Source: Symsagittifera roscoffensis (taxonomy: Eukaryota > Xenacoelomorpha > Acoela > Convolutidae). Taken from it: a stretch of 64,000 bases of DNA. The stretch lies in the NCBI RefSeq assembly GCF_963678635.1, contig NC_087063.1, forward strand, positions 5,612,386-5,676,385, written 5' to 3'. The position numbers and the translations under genes are program-made. Numbering within the stretch: position 1 is the stretch's first letter; each line of letters begins with the position of its first letter. This document shows, piece after piece, positions 45,265 through 56,412 of the stretch. Below the pieces are notes generated by a model. The model saw only the letters and a program-made list of their open reading frames with translations. It ran no database searches and was not told the DNA's origin.

Positions 45265-47085
45265 ATGAGGCGGAGCAGGGTACCGGTAGCTGAAAAAAGA
45301 TCTACCGAAGCGAAGACAAAGTATAACTCGTCGCTATGTAAAACAACATCAATGGGTCCGAAGGTAACAAAGAAGAACTTTTCAGTTAGTATGGTCAGCA
45401 CGAGGAGTACCACGGAGAACAAAGCAAAAGAGGGCACGGAAGGGGAACGAGTAGAACCCAACATCGAGATTGATCTAGAGACACCTGATCAAAGTGTGGA
45501 TGAAGCAGGAAAGAAGACGACAGAGTCAACTCCAATGCCGAATGCGGAAGAACCTAACCCGAATCCCATAGAGTTCTCACCGATAGACAACGTGGAAGAC
45601 ACAACAGGCAACACGCCAGAAACAGTGAAGGATGAGTCTCAAAAGAGAACGTCTTTTACTGCAAGATTAGTAATGATGGTCGGATTGAGATCGAAGGACG
45701 CAGCAGTGGAGGAGACGAAAGTCGAGAAAAGCAAAACATTCGGAACAGTATCCACGAGAACGACAGAGACCGATCAGAACGAGGGTCAGAGAAAATCGGG
45801 ACCAGTGACCAACTACAGGACAACAACGGACCATGGAACGACAACTCTTGAGTTAAGCGACTTGATGGCGAAGTTAGATTAGATAAATGAGAAACTGAAG
45901 CACATCGAAGAGGATAGAAATGTGATAAGAAATGAAATGAGACACAACAAACATGAGTACATGGACAACTATTTCCATCTAGCGAGAGCGACGGAGGAAA
46001 AGCTTCAGAAGATGTCTGACAAAGTAGAAACCACCAATGAAGAGCGAGAAAAGAACATCAGAAAAGACATGCCAGAAATGACGCAGCGATATGACACAGT
46101 GAATTGCCAGTTAGGGAGTTTGGAAACGAGAATGGATACGATGAGTAGGGAACAGGCTGAGAGCTCAAGTGCAATACAGACAAAGCTAGACGCTATTCTT
46201 AGGAATTCAACACAACAAGACAGGCCAGCTGCAGAGAGGACACAAGGTAATAGAGTGGACTTCGTGGATCCTCAAAGGAACAAACGATAGTCAACACCGT
46301 TACCAGCAACCCGGGAGGCCGCGATTACGGCACCGGTGGGGGCCAGGGCCATTATAAAAAATGGAACAGCGAACACAACCAGTGGTCCAGGGGACTCCAC
46401 GACTCACAACAACGTGGGACCGGATGCCATGACCTGGGCAAGCACCTGGGAAATGATGATCAGGACGCTAGAAGTCTTCGCCACGAGGAACACCGACTCG
46501 AGTGACAGAGGAGGCAACAAATCCAGGAAAACTTTCAAGAAACCGAAGGAGTTCAAAGATGATTCAGATGGATGCATTGACACTTGGGTAGAAGTCACGA
46601 GGTTGCACTTAGAACAAGACAACTTGAACGATGAGAGGCAGGCATGCACAGCGATACTGAGCAATCTGGAAGGAACGGCATTGAAATGCGTGGTTGCGAA
46701 GAAAGAAGAGGAACGCGACACAGCGAACAAAATCTTTGAAATATTGTTAAACAGATTCGGCTCAGGCATGAAGGGTCATCAAGCGATGATGCGATTTGAA
46801 AAGAGGAGACAAAGGGACGATGAATCGATAGACAGATTCCTAGATGATCTTGAGAGCTTGATAAGGAGGAGTGACCCGGAAGAATCTACCAATCGAAGGA
46901 ACTTCAGCATCGCCTCAAAGTTCATTGATGGGGTAAAGAGTGATGACTTTAGAACGATGTTAGCAACGTACTATACATTGTCGAAAGACAGTGCACCAAC
47001 TCCAGAAGAGATGAGGCAGAAATCAAGAGAGTACATGCTGATGAAACCCAAGAAATACTCGTACTCAGACAACAGGAACACATAA
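45265..47085 (+). pseudogene. gag: Gag of element 3: N-terminal, coiled-coil and capsid regions
   Basis: One frame runs from the Met at 45,265 through TAG at 45,880-45,882 and TAG at 46,288-46,290 to TAA at 47,083-47,085, and is in frame with the nucleocapsid ORF at 47,134. All three stops can be explained as CAG or CAA codons turned to TAG or TAA; element 1 still has CAA at the position of the third. The first third is Thr/Glu-rich and disordered-looking. The second (45,883-46,290) is a likely coiled coil (KLKHIEEDRNVIRNEM). The third has the Ty3/gypsy-type capsid pattern, with RLHLEQDNLNDERQACTAIL and NRFGSG..GHQAMMRFEKR. Copy B carries the same stops. Confidence 0.8.
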
Positions 47086-47133
47086 GGGGGAAGTCAGCCA
47101 CAGAGGTCGTCATGGTACAAGCCCAGAGATGAC

Positions 47134-48762
47134 ATGGACAAACGCAGGTCATGTGCTAACTGCGGGTCGGCGGATCATCATGTGGCGGATTGCACGACAT
47201 ACAAACAGGGCATGAAGAGTTTGGGATATGCACCCGATGAGGAAGAGATGAGCCAGATGGAGGAACACGAGTTCTATAGTGGCTTGATCATCAAAATAGG
47301 TGCAAGATGCTTCTTCTGCAACCAAGAGGGGCACTTCAGGATGGACTGTCCGTTGTTTTGGGAAGCGGTCAAGAATCAGAGTCATCCAAAACACAAGTTG
47401 GCGCTAGCAGCGGTGCAGAACCAGAGAAACAGACAAGGTGAATTTGAGATGAAAAACCTAGAAAGACCAAGTGCGGAGCTACCAACGAAAACAGTGAAAG
47501 CTGTAACACAATGTAATAGCGCAGTAGAGGCCACGGCGAAGAACGACCTAGCAATAGATTATGAGAAGGCGGCAGCGGAGGCCATTAACAAAGTGAAACA
47601 AGACCTGGTAGCGAAAGAAATAGAACAACGGTTGAAGCAAGAGATCCAAAGACAAAGAATGAACGAAACATTAAGTTGCGCACAAACAATACCAGAAGCT
47701 GCTGAGGGGTCGACAAAAAATAGAAACTGCAACACTGTAAAAATGGTTACAGGAAAGCCATTTGGCATAACAAAGATTGGGGCAAGAATAATGTCAATAA
47801 TCACAGTGGGCGGCCACGAAGTAACGAGAAACTTAAGCGAACCAAGTGACCAGACAATAATGCACATTGATGTGTACGCAGATTACTTGAGTTGTATAAG
47901 CCCACAAACGACTTCTAGAGCGTTGAGAGCACTACTCACGAGAGGGGGTAGCAAGTCGGTACGTGTTGATAACAGGTACACAGAAGCTTATGGTCCACAT
48001 GAAGTGATGCTAAATATAGATGGAATCAACATCTATACCAAAACAATGATAACATGTGATGAAGACCTAATTGGGCAAATCTACGTGGGAAAAGAAGAGT
48101 TGAAAGTGAGATCGATCGGACACTGCGCCATGCTTGAAGAAGATGCGATGCACATCGGGACAGAGGCAGATGTGACAGGACACGTGCTAGACATAAGTGG
48201 CAAAAAGACTCAGTTACGCGGGTTACTTGATACGGGAGCAGTCTTGAGTGTCATACCAATCGAAACTTGGGAACGAATGGGCTTCAACAAAGATGATTTG
48301 ATAGATTCGAGAATACGGTTGTCAGCTGCAAACAAAGGGGCCCTGCGGGTGATGGGCAGAACGCCGATAATAGCCCTCAATCTGGGGGAACGTAACCTGT
48401 GGATGAGCTTTCTTGTGGTAGAGAACCTAGATGAGTCTGACCAATTTATTTTAGGCAGAGACTTCATCAGGAACTTTGATGTAGCGATTGATCTAAACAA
48501 CGCAATTTTCAGGATACGGAACCCGGATAGGAGGTACGCAATCAAACCGGTAAATTTAATAATGGCAAATGAAACCAAAGCACCGGTATTCTTGAGTAGG
48601 AGGGTGAGGCTAAAGGCGAACGAGGCGGTGATTGTAAGCTTACGAATGAAAAATTACAATGAACTAAGTGACAACAAGCAGGTATGTGTAGTCCCAAACC
48701 CAAATAGTCAAAGTGCTGCTGTTTTAGGAAGATCCTTCTCGATTACGAAGAGCGGCCTCTGA
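47134..48762 (+). pseudogene. pol: Nucleocapsid and aspartic protease part of gag-pol, element 3
   Basis: 542 codons ending at a TGA (48,760-48,762) that corresponds to a Cys codon (TGC) in element 1; the same frame simply continues after it. Two CX2CX4HX4C knuckles lie at residues 7-20 and 59-72. A Lys/Glu-rich helix (about residues 145-190) follows. The retropepsin-like domain has its catalytic triad DTGA at residues 366-369 and the FILGRDF segment about 80 residues later. Retroelement proteases act as dimers and cut the polyprotein. The ATG at 47,134 is internal to the gag-pol frame, so separate initiation is doubtful. Confidence 0.88.
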
Positions 48763-50009
48763 GTGAGTGTCTTGTTGAATACCCTTGACATGCCAATCAC
48801 GATACAGAGGGGGAGAAAACTGGGATATGCTTTACCTGTTAAAACTCGATATGAAATGACTGAAAACCATAAACAAAATGAAGTTGTTGATTGTCCCAAT
48901 CATAGGGACAAAATTTGTATCTTGAGACGATTGAATAAAATAAAAGATTCATCAGGTCTTGTGAAGTCACTTAATTCAGAGACGGACGATGGACTATCGA
49001 GCTGTTCGAATTTCCCGGAACGGCCCACATTAGACGAAATACAGGGTAATAAACCGGTTCTACCGGATTTTGAACACCTAAGATGCAAGTTCACGGACGA
49101 ACAGCTCGAAGCCATCAAGGACGTACTAGAACGGAACGAAGAAGTTTTTTCAAGACATAAGGCAGACATCGGGTGTTGTAATTTTGTTGAGCACAAAATA
49201 GAACTTGAGGAAAACGCAATACCGCACAGGGAGGGGGCGAGGCGCATGACCCCACACAAATCGGATGCGTGTAGAAAGAAGATTGAAACGCTACTAGAGT
49301 ATGACATCATAGAACCATCCAAATCACCGTGGGCGTGTGGAGTAGTGATGGCCAAAAAGAAAGGCGACCAGTTGAGGTTTTGTTGTGACTTTCGATACCT
49401 GAACTCCGTCACGGTGAAGGATGCCTATCCCATACCTAGGATTGATGAGAGCCTCTCGAAGTTAGGTGATGCAAATTTTTTTACGACTCTTGATTTAGGC
49501 TCGGCTTTTTGGCAGGTACCACTCAGGAAGCAGGACAGGGACAAGACAGGGTTTGCCTGCGAGTTGGGTCTGTTTCAATGGAAACGGATGCTGTTTGGAC
49601 TTTGCAATGCCACAGCCACGTTTCAGCGGTTGATGGCGTGACGAAGAAGTATGGCAATCTGGTGATGTGCTATGTGGATGACGTGGTAATAGTGACACCC
49701 ACACTAGAGGACCACATTGAAAGACTTGACGAAGTATTTGCGTGTATGAAGAGGTCGGGGCTGAAGTGCAAACCATCAAAGTGTGAGATACTCAAGGACT
49801 CGATAAAATACTTGGGGAGGATGGTGGACAAACACGGCATCAGACCAGATCCAGACGCAGTAGAGGCAGTTCTAACTTGGAAATCGCCGAAAACGGAACA
49901 CCAATTGATGAGCTTTCTGGGTTTTGCAAATTACTATAGGGAATTCGTCAAAGGCTACGCGGACAAGGTATACCCGATGCAACAACTATTGAGGCACAAA
50001 GGCAAGTAA
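48763..50009 (+). pseudogene. pol: Reverse transcriptase of element 3
   Basis: The frame continues from the protease. RT blocks in order: VVMAKKKGDQLRFCCDFRYLN (about 49,345-49,405), DAYPIPRIDESL, TTLDLGSAFWQVPLR (catalytic Asp in the LDLGS segment), GLCNATATFQRLM, and after a frameshift YGNLVMCYVDDVVIV with the catalytic YVDD at about 49,672-49,683. Thumb and connection follow. The frameshift at about 49,636 is a 16-nt deletion against element 1, with GC flanking both ends. The frame ends in a TAA at 50,007. RT copies the element RNA into DNA. This copy cannot make a full product. Confidence 0.9.
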
Positions 50010-50475
50010 TTCACGTGGAACAACGCGGCGGAAGAGTCATTCCAGAGAATAAAGAAAGAATTGTGCGACGCACCGGTGCTAGGGGTGCCAACGGAAAAAG
50101 GGATGTACTTGCTGGACACGGATGCGTCGGTAGTAGCGATTTCTGGCATTCTCCATCAAGAACAGGAATGGAACGGGAAGACAGTCTTGAGACCGATAGC
50201 GTACGGGAGTAAAGTCTTGAGTGATACGGGGATGAAGTACGGGGCGCCAAAAGTAGAGATGTTCGCGATGGTTACCTTTGTCGAGAAATACAGAGCATAC
50301 CTAGGAAGTGAGCCATTCAAGCTGCGAGTCGACAACAGGGCACTCAGCTGGCTGAAGACGTACTCAATGGAACAGAGCTACATTGGGAGGTGGATAGTTC
50401 GCCTCGACGGATACAAATGATAATTGAGCACAGAACACGAGACAAACATCAAAATGCTGACAGCTTGAGCACGAA
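50010..50475 (+). pseudogene. pol: RNase H domain of element 3
   Basis: After the TAA at 50,007 the same frame continues with FTWNNAAEESFQRIKKEL and the RNase H start YLLDTDASVVAISGILHQ (first catalytic Asp near 50,116). Then come KVEMFAMVTFVEKYR and RVDNRALSWL. A single missing A near 50,412 shifts the frame so that the closing EHRTRDKHQNADSLS segment (last catalytic Asp) is read in the next frame. This is the classical Ty3/gypsy RNase H order. Confidence 0.88.
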
Positions 50476-51179
50476 GACGGAGTTCTACGAGAGACAAGAA
50501 CAGAGGGAGGCAGATAGACCTGAGATCAAAGATGGCTTCTCCTTCATGAACAAGGAAACGTATGACAGTCTTCCTCTCACGAGATGGTCGGACAAATCAG
50601 GCAAACCAATAGAAGATCACCCCGAGTTACCAAAGGAAACTACAAAAAAAAACAATCTTGAGAAAGAACCGAGGGATACCGATAGGAATAATGCTCAAGT
50701 CAAAGATCGTGAGGGAGACGCTCAAAGCAAAAGGCTACGATCTCAACCAGGTAGAGACGGGGGAAGCACAAATAGACGAAGACTTAAAGGGGTTACTCGG
50801 GAGACTAGCAGATGATGAGCCCGTGATTCAAGAAAACTGTAAAGAGGAACCTGAGGTCACAATACTGCGAAAGAGCGGGACAGCCAGTGATAGAAATACC
50901 TCGAAGGTGACTAACCTTGATGGGAAGGAAGTGGTGCAGTCACTGGTTGAAAAGATCCCAGCTGAATTACTTGAACAGACTAGAGTCAGGAGGAAGAGAG
51001 TGGAATTCAAGGAAGAAGCTGAATACCTGGGACCAGGTCAAGAGTCCGGGGAGCGTTCCACGTCCACAGAAGAAGAAAACACAGAAGAAGAAAACACTGA
51101 AGGAGAAAATTTGTCCGGGGAGTGTGACATGTGAGACGAGGACTCGGAAGCGAGCAGTGACAATCAAGATAGTCTCTGC
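50476..51179 (+). pseudogene. pol: Linker between RNase H and integrase
   Basis: Charged, mostly Glu/Lys-rich sequence of about 230 codons with one frameshift near 50,650 and a TGA at 51,132-51,134, in frame with the integrase ORF. It contains a Glu-Glu-Asn-Thr repeat (about 51,066-51,100). Element 1 has the same linker (3,118-4,127) and also a stop near its end. Most Ty3/gypsy elements have a much shorter spacer here. No domain is recognised. Confidence 0.7.
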
Positions 51180-52832
51180 ATGATATTGGCAGAAGAAAAG
51201 ATTAGACACCACGACAGGGAACTACAAACAGATCCGTCCTCAGGAACCTTCAACTTGGACGTGCAGGAGATACGAGGTAGTGAAGAACTTGAAAGGATTG
51301 TAGTTTCGAGGAAGCCATTCAGGGAGCTATCATGCAATTCAAATGTGAGAACAAATCTGGTGCCGGAAGACGACATGAAGGTGGTAAGGAGGATAGTATG
51401 CGTGAAGCTGAATGACGACGTTCACAACCCTGGGGAGATGAATGGGCAGATCATTGCGCTGAAGGAACATGTCAAAGCGAGATATAGGCTGTCGGACCTG
51501 ATAAGAGCCCAGAAGAATGACAAGATGGCAAGCAATCTCTCCAAATGGATCCGAACGGGGTCCAAGGAGAAAGGGGAACTTGGAGAAGACAGCTACAAGA
51601 TCCTGAGCCAGTTCTACAAAGAGAGGAAAGAGTTACTCTATCACACGGCTGATGGGGTTGTAGCATGCAAGAGAAAAGAAGAAGACAAGATACTACACAA
51701 GCACAACCTCATCATACTACCACAATTATATCAGACAGAGGTGCTGTTCAGATCACATGATCAAATGGGGCACCAGGGAATAGACAAAGTGCAACAAAGA
51801 ATACTTCACAGGTTCGATTGGCCAGGATTGAGGAAAGCCTGTGAGAGGTGGGTGAATGCATGCCTGGCATGCTTGCAATTGAAAGATCCAAGGAAGATGA
51901 AATTCCCACTCAAGTCGGTAGAAAGCTCGGAATTTAATGAAGTAGTGCAAATAGACCATCAGAAGATCTGTATGACGGAGTCGGGGTATAACCAGATACT
52001 GGTTATAATTGATCACTTCACAAAGCTGGCGGAAGCGGTGACGTGTCAAACAGCTTCGGCGGAGGAGACTTGTGACCACTTGATAACCCATTGGATATCA
52101 AGGTATGGTTGTCCAATGACTTTTCAGTCAGACCACGGCAAGGCCTTTGTGGGGGACTTGGCTAAAGAATTAATGAAGAGGTCACACATCGCTCAAGCGC
52201 ACTCAACGACTTACCATCCTCAGATCAACGGGCTGGTGGAGAGACAGAATAGAACGTTGGTGAACATGCTGAGGGTATACTGCTCTAGATACATGACGGA
52301 CTGGGACAAGTATCTTCCGCAAGTCGTAGGGGCATACAACAGTACTCAACACTCAACGACGGGAATCAGTCCATTCATGATGTTGACAGGCAAAGAGAGA
52401 GCGATGCCCCTGACGTTCTTTTACCCGGAGTATGAAGGGAGGAGGACGTCGCCTCAAGTTTACGTGAAAGAAGCAATCAGGAGACAGCAGGAGATAAACG
52501 AGCTATGCAGGAGGAACACTGCGCAGGCACAAATGAGACAGCGCAAGAAATATGATGAAAAAATATTACAGGCGAAGCCATATGAAGTGGGCCAGTATGT
52601 GTGGGTTTTCCAGAATGTGATACCGCCCAAAGGGACGAAGAAACTACTCAAGAAATGGAGAGGACCATTCATGATAACTGAAGTACATCAACAAGGACGG
52701 TTCTACCGCTTGAGTACTGGGCGAGCAGCACATTATGAGAACCTGAAGCCTCATGTCCCATCCCCAGAGGACTGGTGTATACCAAAGGACATGGAGGGAC
52801 TAGAGTACCTACTAAGGGAAACCAGCATGTGA
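51180..52832 (+). pseudogene. pol: Integrase of element 3, core intact
   Basis: 550 codons without interruption. An N-terminal extension of about 180 residues is followed by the HHCC zinc domain (SHDQMGH at about residues 191-197, CLACL near 229). The catalytic core has D (QIDHQK, about 258), D (QSDHGKAF, about 317) and E (GLVERQN, about 353), with 35 residues between the last two as in retroviral integrases. The C-terminal domain has KKWRGPFMITEVHQQGRFYRL. The frame ends early at TGA 52,830-52,832 because of one extra A near 52,816 relative to element 1. Without it, the frame runs into the macro-domain region. Confidence 0.9.
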
Positions 52833-54049
52833 AGTAAACGAAAAAGGCACCAGAGATAAGAATGATGGCAATGAGAACTTGAGTTTGGATGACAATGAAA
52901 AAATAGACGCGGACTCTGAAGCGGAATCTTTTGTGGAAGAAGATTGGAACGATCCGGAGCAAGGTGAGGTGCCGAAGTGGACAGAACCAGACTTGTCAAT
53001 ACCAGCGGGGACAAGGAGTGGCAATCGCAAACAGGTACGGGGACGATTTCCTGATCGACAAGATACAGCTCGATGACCTAAGCAAAGAACTAATAAGTGT
53101 GGGCGAGCTGGCGGCAGACGGTGAATGGCAGATCATCGATGATAATGAACACTACCCACAGGAAGACTACTCTACACCGGAACAGGAGACGGATTTAGAA
53201 CAGAGCGAGATAGAGAGGAGGGAGAATACGAACCTGAGGATATTAGAATGGATGCGCGATGTCAAGAACGGAAGCGAGGAAGGACAGAGCATACAGCAAG
53301 TTGACATATCAGCGGGGAAGTACATGAAAACGGATGATCCTCTTTTCGGCTGGACGGCAGCAGACAGCCCGCTCGACATTACGCCAGATAATTCAGACCC
53401 AGCATCATCGACGGGGACGTCGATAAATTTTGTTGTCCGGGGAGTGGGGGTAGGACTTACCCACACCGAAAATTTGATGATAAAGAAACTCAGAGAAGTG
53501 AGGGAAAAGTGCGGGCTGGAACTGGAAGGGGAGGAGGCCGAGCCTATCATAGGACGGAATTTCAAAACGAAGTTTGAAATACCAAACGAATACTCAGAAA
53601 ATATCCTGATAACGGATAGTGACTTCATTCTGTCAGACAGAACTAGCGCAATCTGTATTACGGCGGACATGAGTTTCAAATCAAGACGGGAAGCTGACTT
53701 CAAGAGAGAGTACCAGAACGTGGAGTTTCTGTTTAGACAGAGACCAGCACTGGGAGGAATGGCAGCGCTTCCCCCATCAGTAGCACAAGTCCCGGGCAAA
53801 TACCTGTGCTTCCTAGTGACGAGGGTTAATGACAGGAACACGATCGATCCCGAACACGTGATGTTGGCACTAACAAGACTACGAGACTTCATGATTGAAA
53901 GAGGGATAACGGAGGTCTCAATGCCGGTGTATGACCCAAACAGGGGCAAATTGAGCCCGAGGGAATTGTACGCTATCCTACACGTGGTCTTCGCAGAAAC
54001 TGAGATAATGGTGCATCTTCACAAGAAATACTACTTGAGCATCGCCTGA
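52816..54049 (+). pseudogene. TARG1/OARD1-like macro domain, apparent C-terminal extension of pol
   Basis: The frame that follows the integrase end is open at 52,828-53,076. A deletion of about 20 nt near 53,030 moves it to the frame 52,931-54,049 (372 codons). The N-terminal half is acidic. Residues 231-372 show, in order, SAICITADMSF, DFKREYQNVEFLFRQ, GGMAALPPS, GKYLCFLVTRVND, HVMLALTRLRDF, GITEVSMPVYDPNRG, and ETEIMVHLHKKYY. The order and spacing match macro domains of the TARG1/OARD1 type, which bind ADP-ribose and remove ADP-ribose from proteins. The catalytic Asp after the Gly-rich turn of TARG1 is absent, so binding without hydrolysis is possible. The assignment is from memory of the family. 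Confidence 0.72.
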
Positions 54050-54496
54050 GTCGGGTACGCGGGGGTCTCGAGTTGGGCATGAGGGAAGAATCTCGAGTTA
54101 GGTATGGGGTACAAAACAGGTAAAGAATCTTAGAGGTGATTGGCATGACAATTAATATTTTAAATGATTGATGGTGCTAAAACATAAAATGAATCTGCAT
54201 GTTTTTAGAAGATTTTCAATTGAACTTTTTTAGTAGGACGGAAAGGAAAGGGTTTTAATTATAGTAGTGAAGGGGGGTTTTTAGGTTAGGACAGCAGCCT
54301 GTTAGTCTAAAAATCGGGTTTTATTTTTAGATTGATTTGGTAAAGTCAAATTGACTACTCAACTGTATTCAATTGAAGAAAGAGAACACTAGTTGAACGA
54401 CACCTTAACAAGTAAGCTCAAGTTGCTCAGGTAAACTCAAGTTGCTAATACTCAAGTTGCTCAAGTAAAACTCAAGTTGCTAATACTCAAGATCAC
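54050..54496 (+). promoter_or_regulatory. Non-coding gap between pol/macro and second polyprotein
   Basis: No coding sequence. The block 54,139-54,210 (TTGGCATGACAATTAA, AATGAATCTGCATGTTTTTA) is shared with 6,757-6,825 of element 1. Downstream, GGTTTTATTTTTAG at 54,317-54,330 aligns with TTCTATTTTCAG at 6,935-6,946, both framed by AGTCTA upstream and TGATTTG downstream. This resembles a 3' splice site. A spliced mRNA for the second polyprotein is inferred, not shown. Confidence 0.5.
54415..54492 (+). repeat. Cluster of six CTCAAG words upstream of the second polyprotein
   Basis: CTCAAGTTGCT or close variants recur with 11-25 bp spacing (about 54,417, 54,436, 54,451, 54,460, 54,471, 54,485), immediately before the ATG at 54,497. 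CTCAAG is the core of NK2-class homeodomain sites, but so short a word proves nothing. Confidence 0.7.
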
Positions 54497-56412
54497 TTGG
54501 AAATTACGGAAATGGCAGATCGATTCTGGAAGTCCATGCCATCGGCTTTGAAAAAACCCACACATGACGAATTGTACAGACGTCTAAGGGACCTGGATTA
54601 TACTCCCGTGGATGAGAGAAAGGCAGTGATGTTGAATGCCATCCTCCAACTGGAGGATGAGGGCGAGTGCCGGGAGTCTGCGACAGAAGCAGTTTTGATG
54701 GTGGGCTACACCACCGATGGAATATCTAATCAAGAGCAAACCAGGTGGTTGTCTTGGAACGTGGATGGAGCAATAAGGGGGTTCGATTTGGCAAGGAACC
54801 CTGGCTTGAGTAATAATACTGAGTATGGTGCAGGGGAATTCCCACTGCCGGTCAGACCATCAGTCAGATCCACGGGCCAGAGCACGAGCAAGACACCATT
54901 GATGTCTCGAGCACAGCAGACGGGGGAAGCGTATCCGGACGTCAGTATCATGAAGAGAGAGCTTGAGAGGACTCAGCGGGAGAGGAACAAGGCGAACCTC
55001 GACCGGGATCAAGCGGTGCTCGAGAGAGATCAGGCAAAAGTTGAGAGGGATCAAGCGCGGAGGGCACTGGACATGATGAGAGCTGAACAGCTACAGGCAG
55101 AAAGGGTGCGAGAGAATGCCGCAAATTGCGAGCAGCTGAAGTCGGAGCTTGACAGGATCCAGCAGCGACAACGCGAGTTCGACATGCAGAAAGGGGCTAG
55201 GCCCAAAGAGCGGGTGGTGACCGGCTCAAGACCAGAGTCACGTATGGAGGTGGATGAAGCTCCTAGGTCGAAGGGACGATTCAACCTCGATCGCACTGCT
55301 CAAGAACATATGAACGAAGGGTTGTAGGTGTGGTTACCGTCTGAATCAGCGTCCTCCCTGCGTGGTCTAGAGACACAAGTAATACTCCCATTGATGGACG
55401 TCGCGCTGCCTGGATATATGCCAAGTTCGACCCCGGGTAGTAGTCAGGTGAGTGGTAGCTCGTCACGACTGAAAGAGTTGCACGAACGGCTACAACTAAG
55501 GAATCGCGAGAGTCCAGCAAGAGTGGACTTACCCTCGACGTGGGGGGAGCAACCTGTCAGGAGTGTGGTAATCTCGAGTTACAAAAAGAATACGGAAGGT
55601 AGATACCACAGGCACAATCGGATGGACTGGAGCACGGCGCAGAGAGACAGGAGAGATTGCTTCCATGACGCAGCTTGGGTGGAATACCTCACGCAGCCAC
55701 GTGTGCCCGAGGGGGCGGTCCACCTGATCATAGGGGACAGCTTGTTGCGGGTGCTGACCCGGATCCAGTCCCATTGGCAAACGGGGATCTTGAGCTTCGC
55801 TGGAGCCGCGACGCCGCAGATGCTAGCGACACTTGAGATGCTAGGTATGGCAAGAGTATATACGGTGACTCTGATGATCGGGACAAATGACGTGTCCAGG
55901 GGGAAGCAAGGAAGGTGGCGAGGCTGCACGACAAGATCAGCTGCATTCTTGAGGAATTGCGGATTCAGATGGATCCAGCTATTCTTACGGTGTGCACCAT
56001 CCCTTACAACATGAAAGCGGACCAGCATGCAATGGAGATGAACACAAAAGTGCGAAACCTGAACGAAATAATCAGGCAGATAAACCGAAGAAGTGTCCTC
56101 CCCGTTGGGTTGTTGGACGTGGCCGAGCAAATGGAGCTATCCGCTTTCCCTGACGATGCATCCTCGGATGGGATTCACTTTGATAGGCCCAGAGGGGTGG
56201 AGTGGTTGAATGACGTCTTCCAAAGGCACATAAGCGCATTGGAGGCAGAGTTGCTAGAGACGGCACAGGTCACATTCGGACCACCCCCAAATCCACCCTT
56301 CTTCAACTCGAGGGCTTTGTCCAGTCGCTTGGGTGCGATGGCCGATTCTAGAGACAGTTCGAGGAACAGCCGAACCAAGTTGCCGGGCGCCGCGCCCATG
56401 GAGGCTGATTAG
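54497..56412 (+). pseudogene. Second polyprotein part 1 of element 3: N-domain, coiled coil, SGNH/GDSL-type hydrolase
   Basis: Frame 54,497-55,327 (276 codons) continues after one TAG to about 55,905, where a 1-nt change shifts to the frame ending 56,412. An N-terminal domain (residues 1-100) has YTPVDERKAVMLNAI. A coiled coil (about residues 150-230) has three heptads of the L-D/E-R-D-Q-A type; element 1 has five. The SGNH hydrolase has block I LIIGDSLLRV (Ser codon 55,739-55,741), block II Gly in SFAGAATPQ, block III IGTNDVSRG (55,880-55,891) and block V SSDGIHFD (Asp 56,167, His 56,176). All four signature residues are present. Esterase-type activity is inferred; the substrate is unknown. 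SGNH domains are known in ORF1 of some CR1/L2 LINEs, not, to my knowledge, in this setting. Confidence 0.82.

Noticed and set aside
45880-45882. TAG as a programmed gag-pol readthrough signal
   Set aside because: It lies early in gag, not at the gag-pol boundary. Two more stops follow in the same frame, and element 1 has no stop at the third site.
45265-47085. In-frame TAG and TAA at positions that look like Gln, suggesting a code in which TAA/TAG encode Gln
   Set aside because: Other interruptions in the same element are TGA, or TAG at a Tyr position, and there are frameshifts too. Element 1 keeps CAA at one of the sites. Ordinary decay by C-to-T change explains it.
46336-47085. Capsid-region frame as a host gene derived from gag
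   Set aside because: It is in frame with and directly upstream of the element's nucleocapsid and pol, with the same decay as its neighbours. There is no sign of independent preservation.
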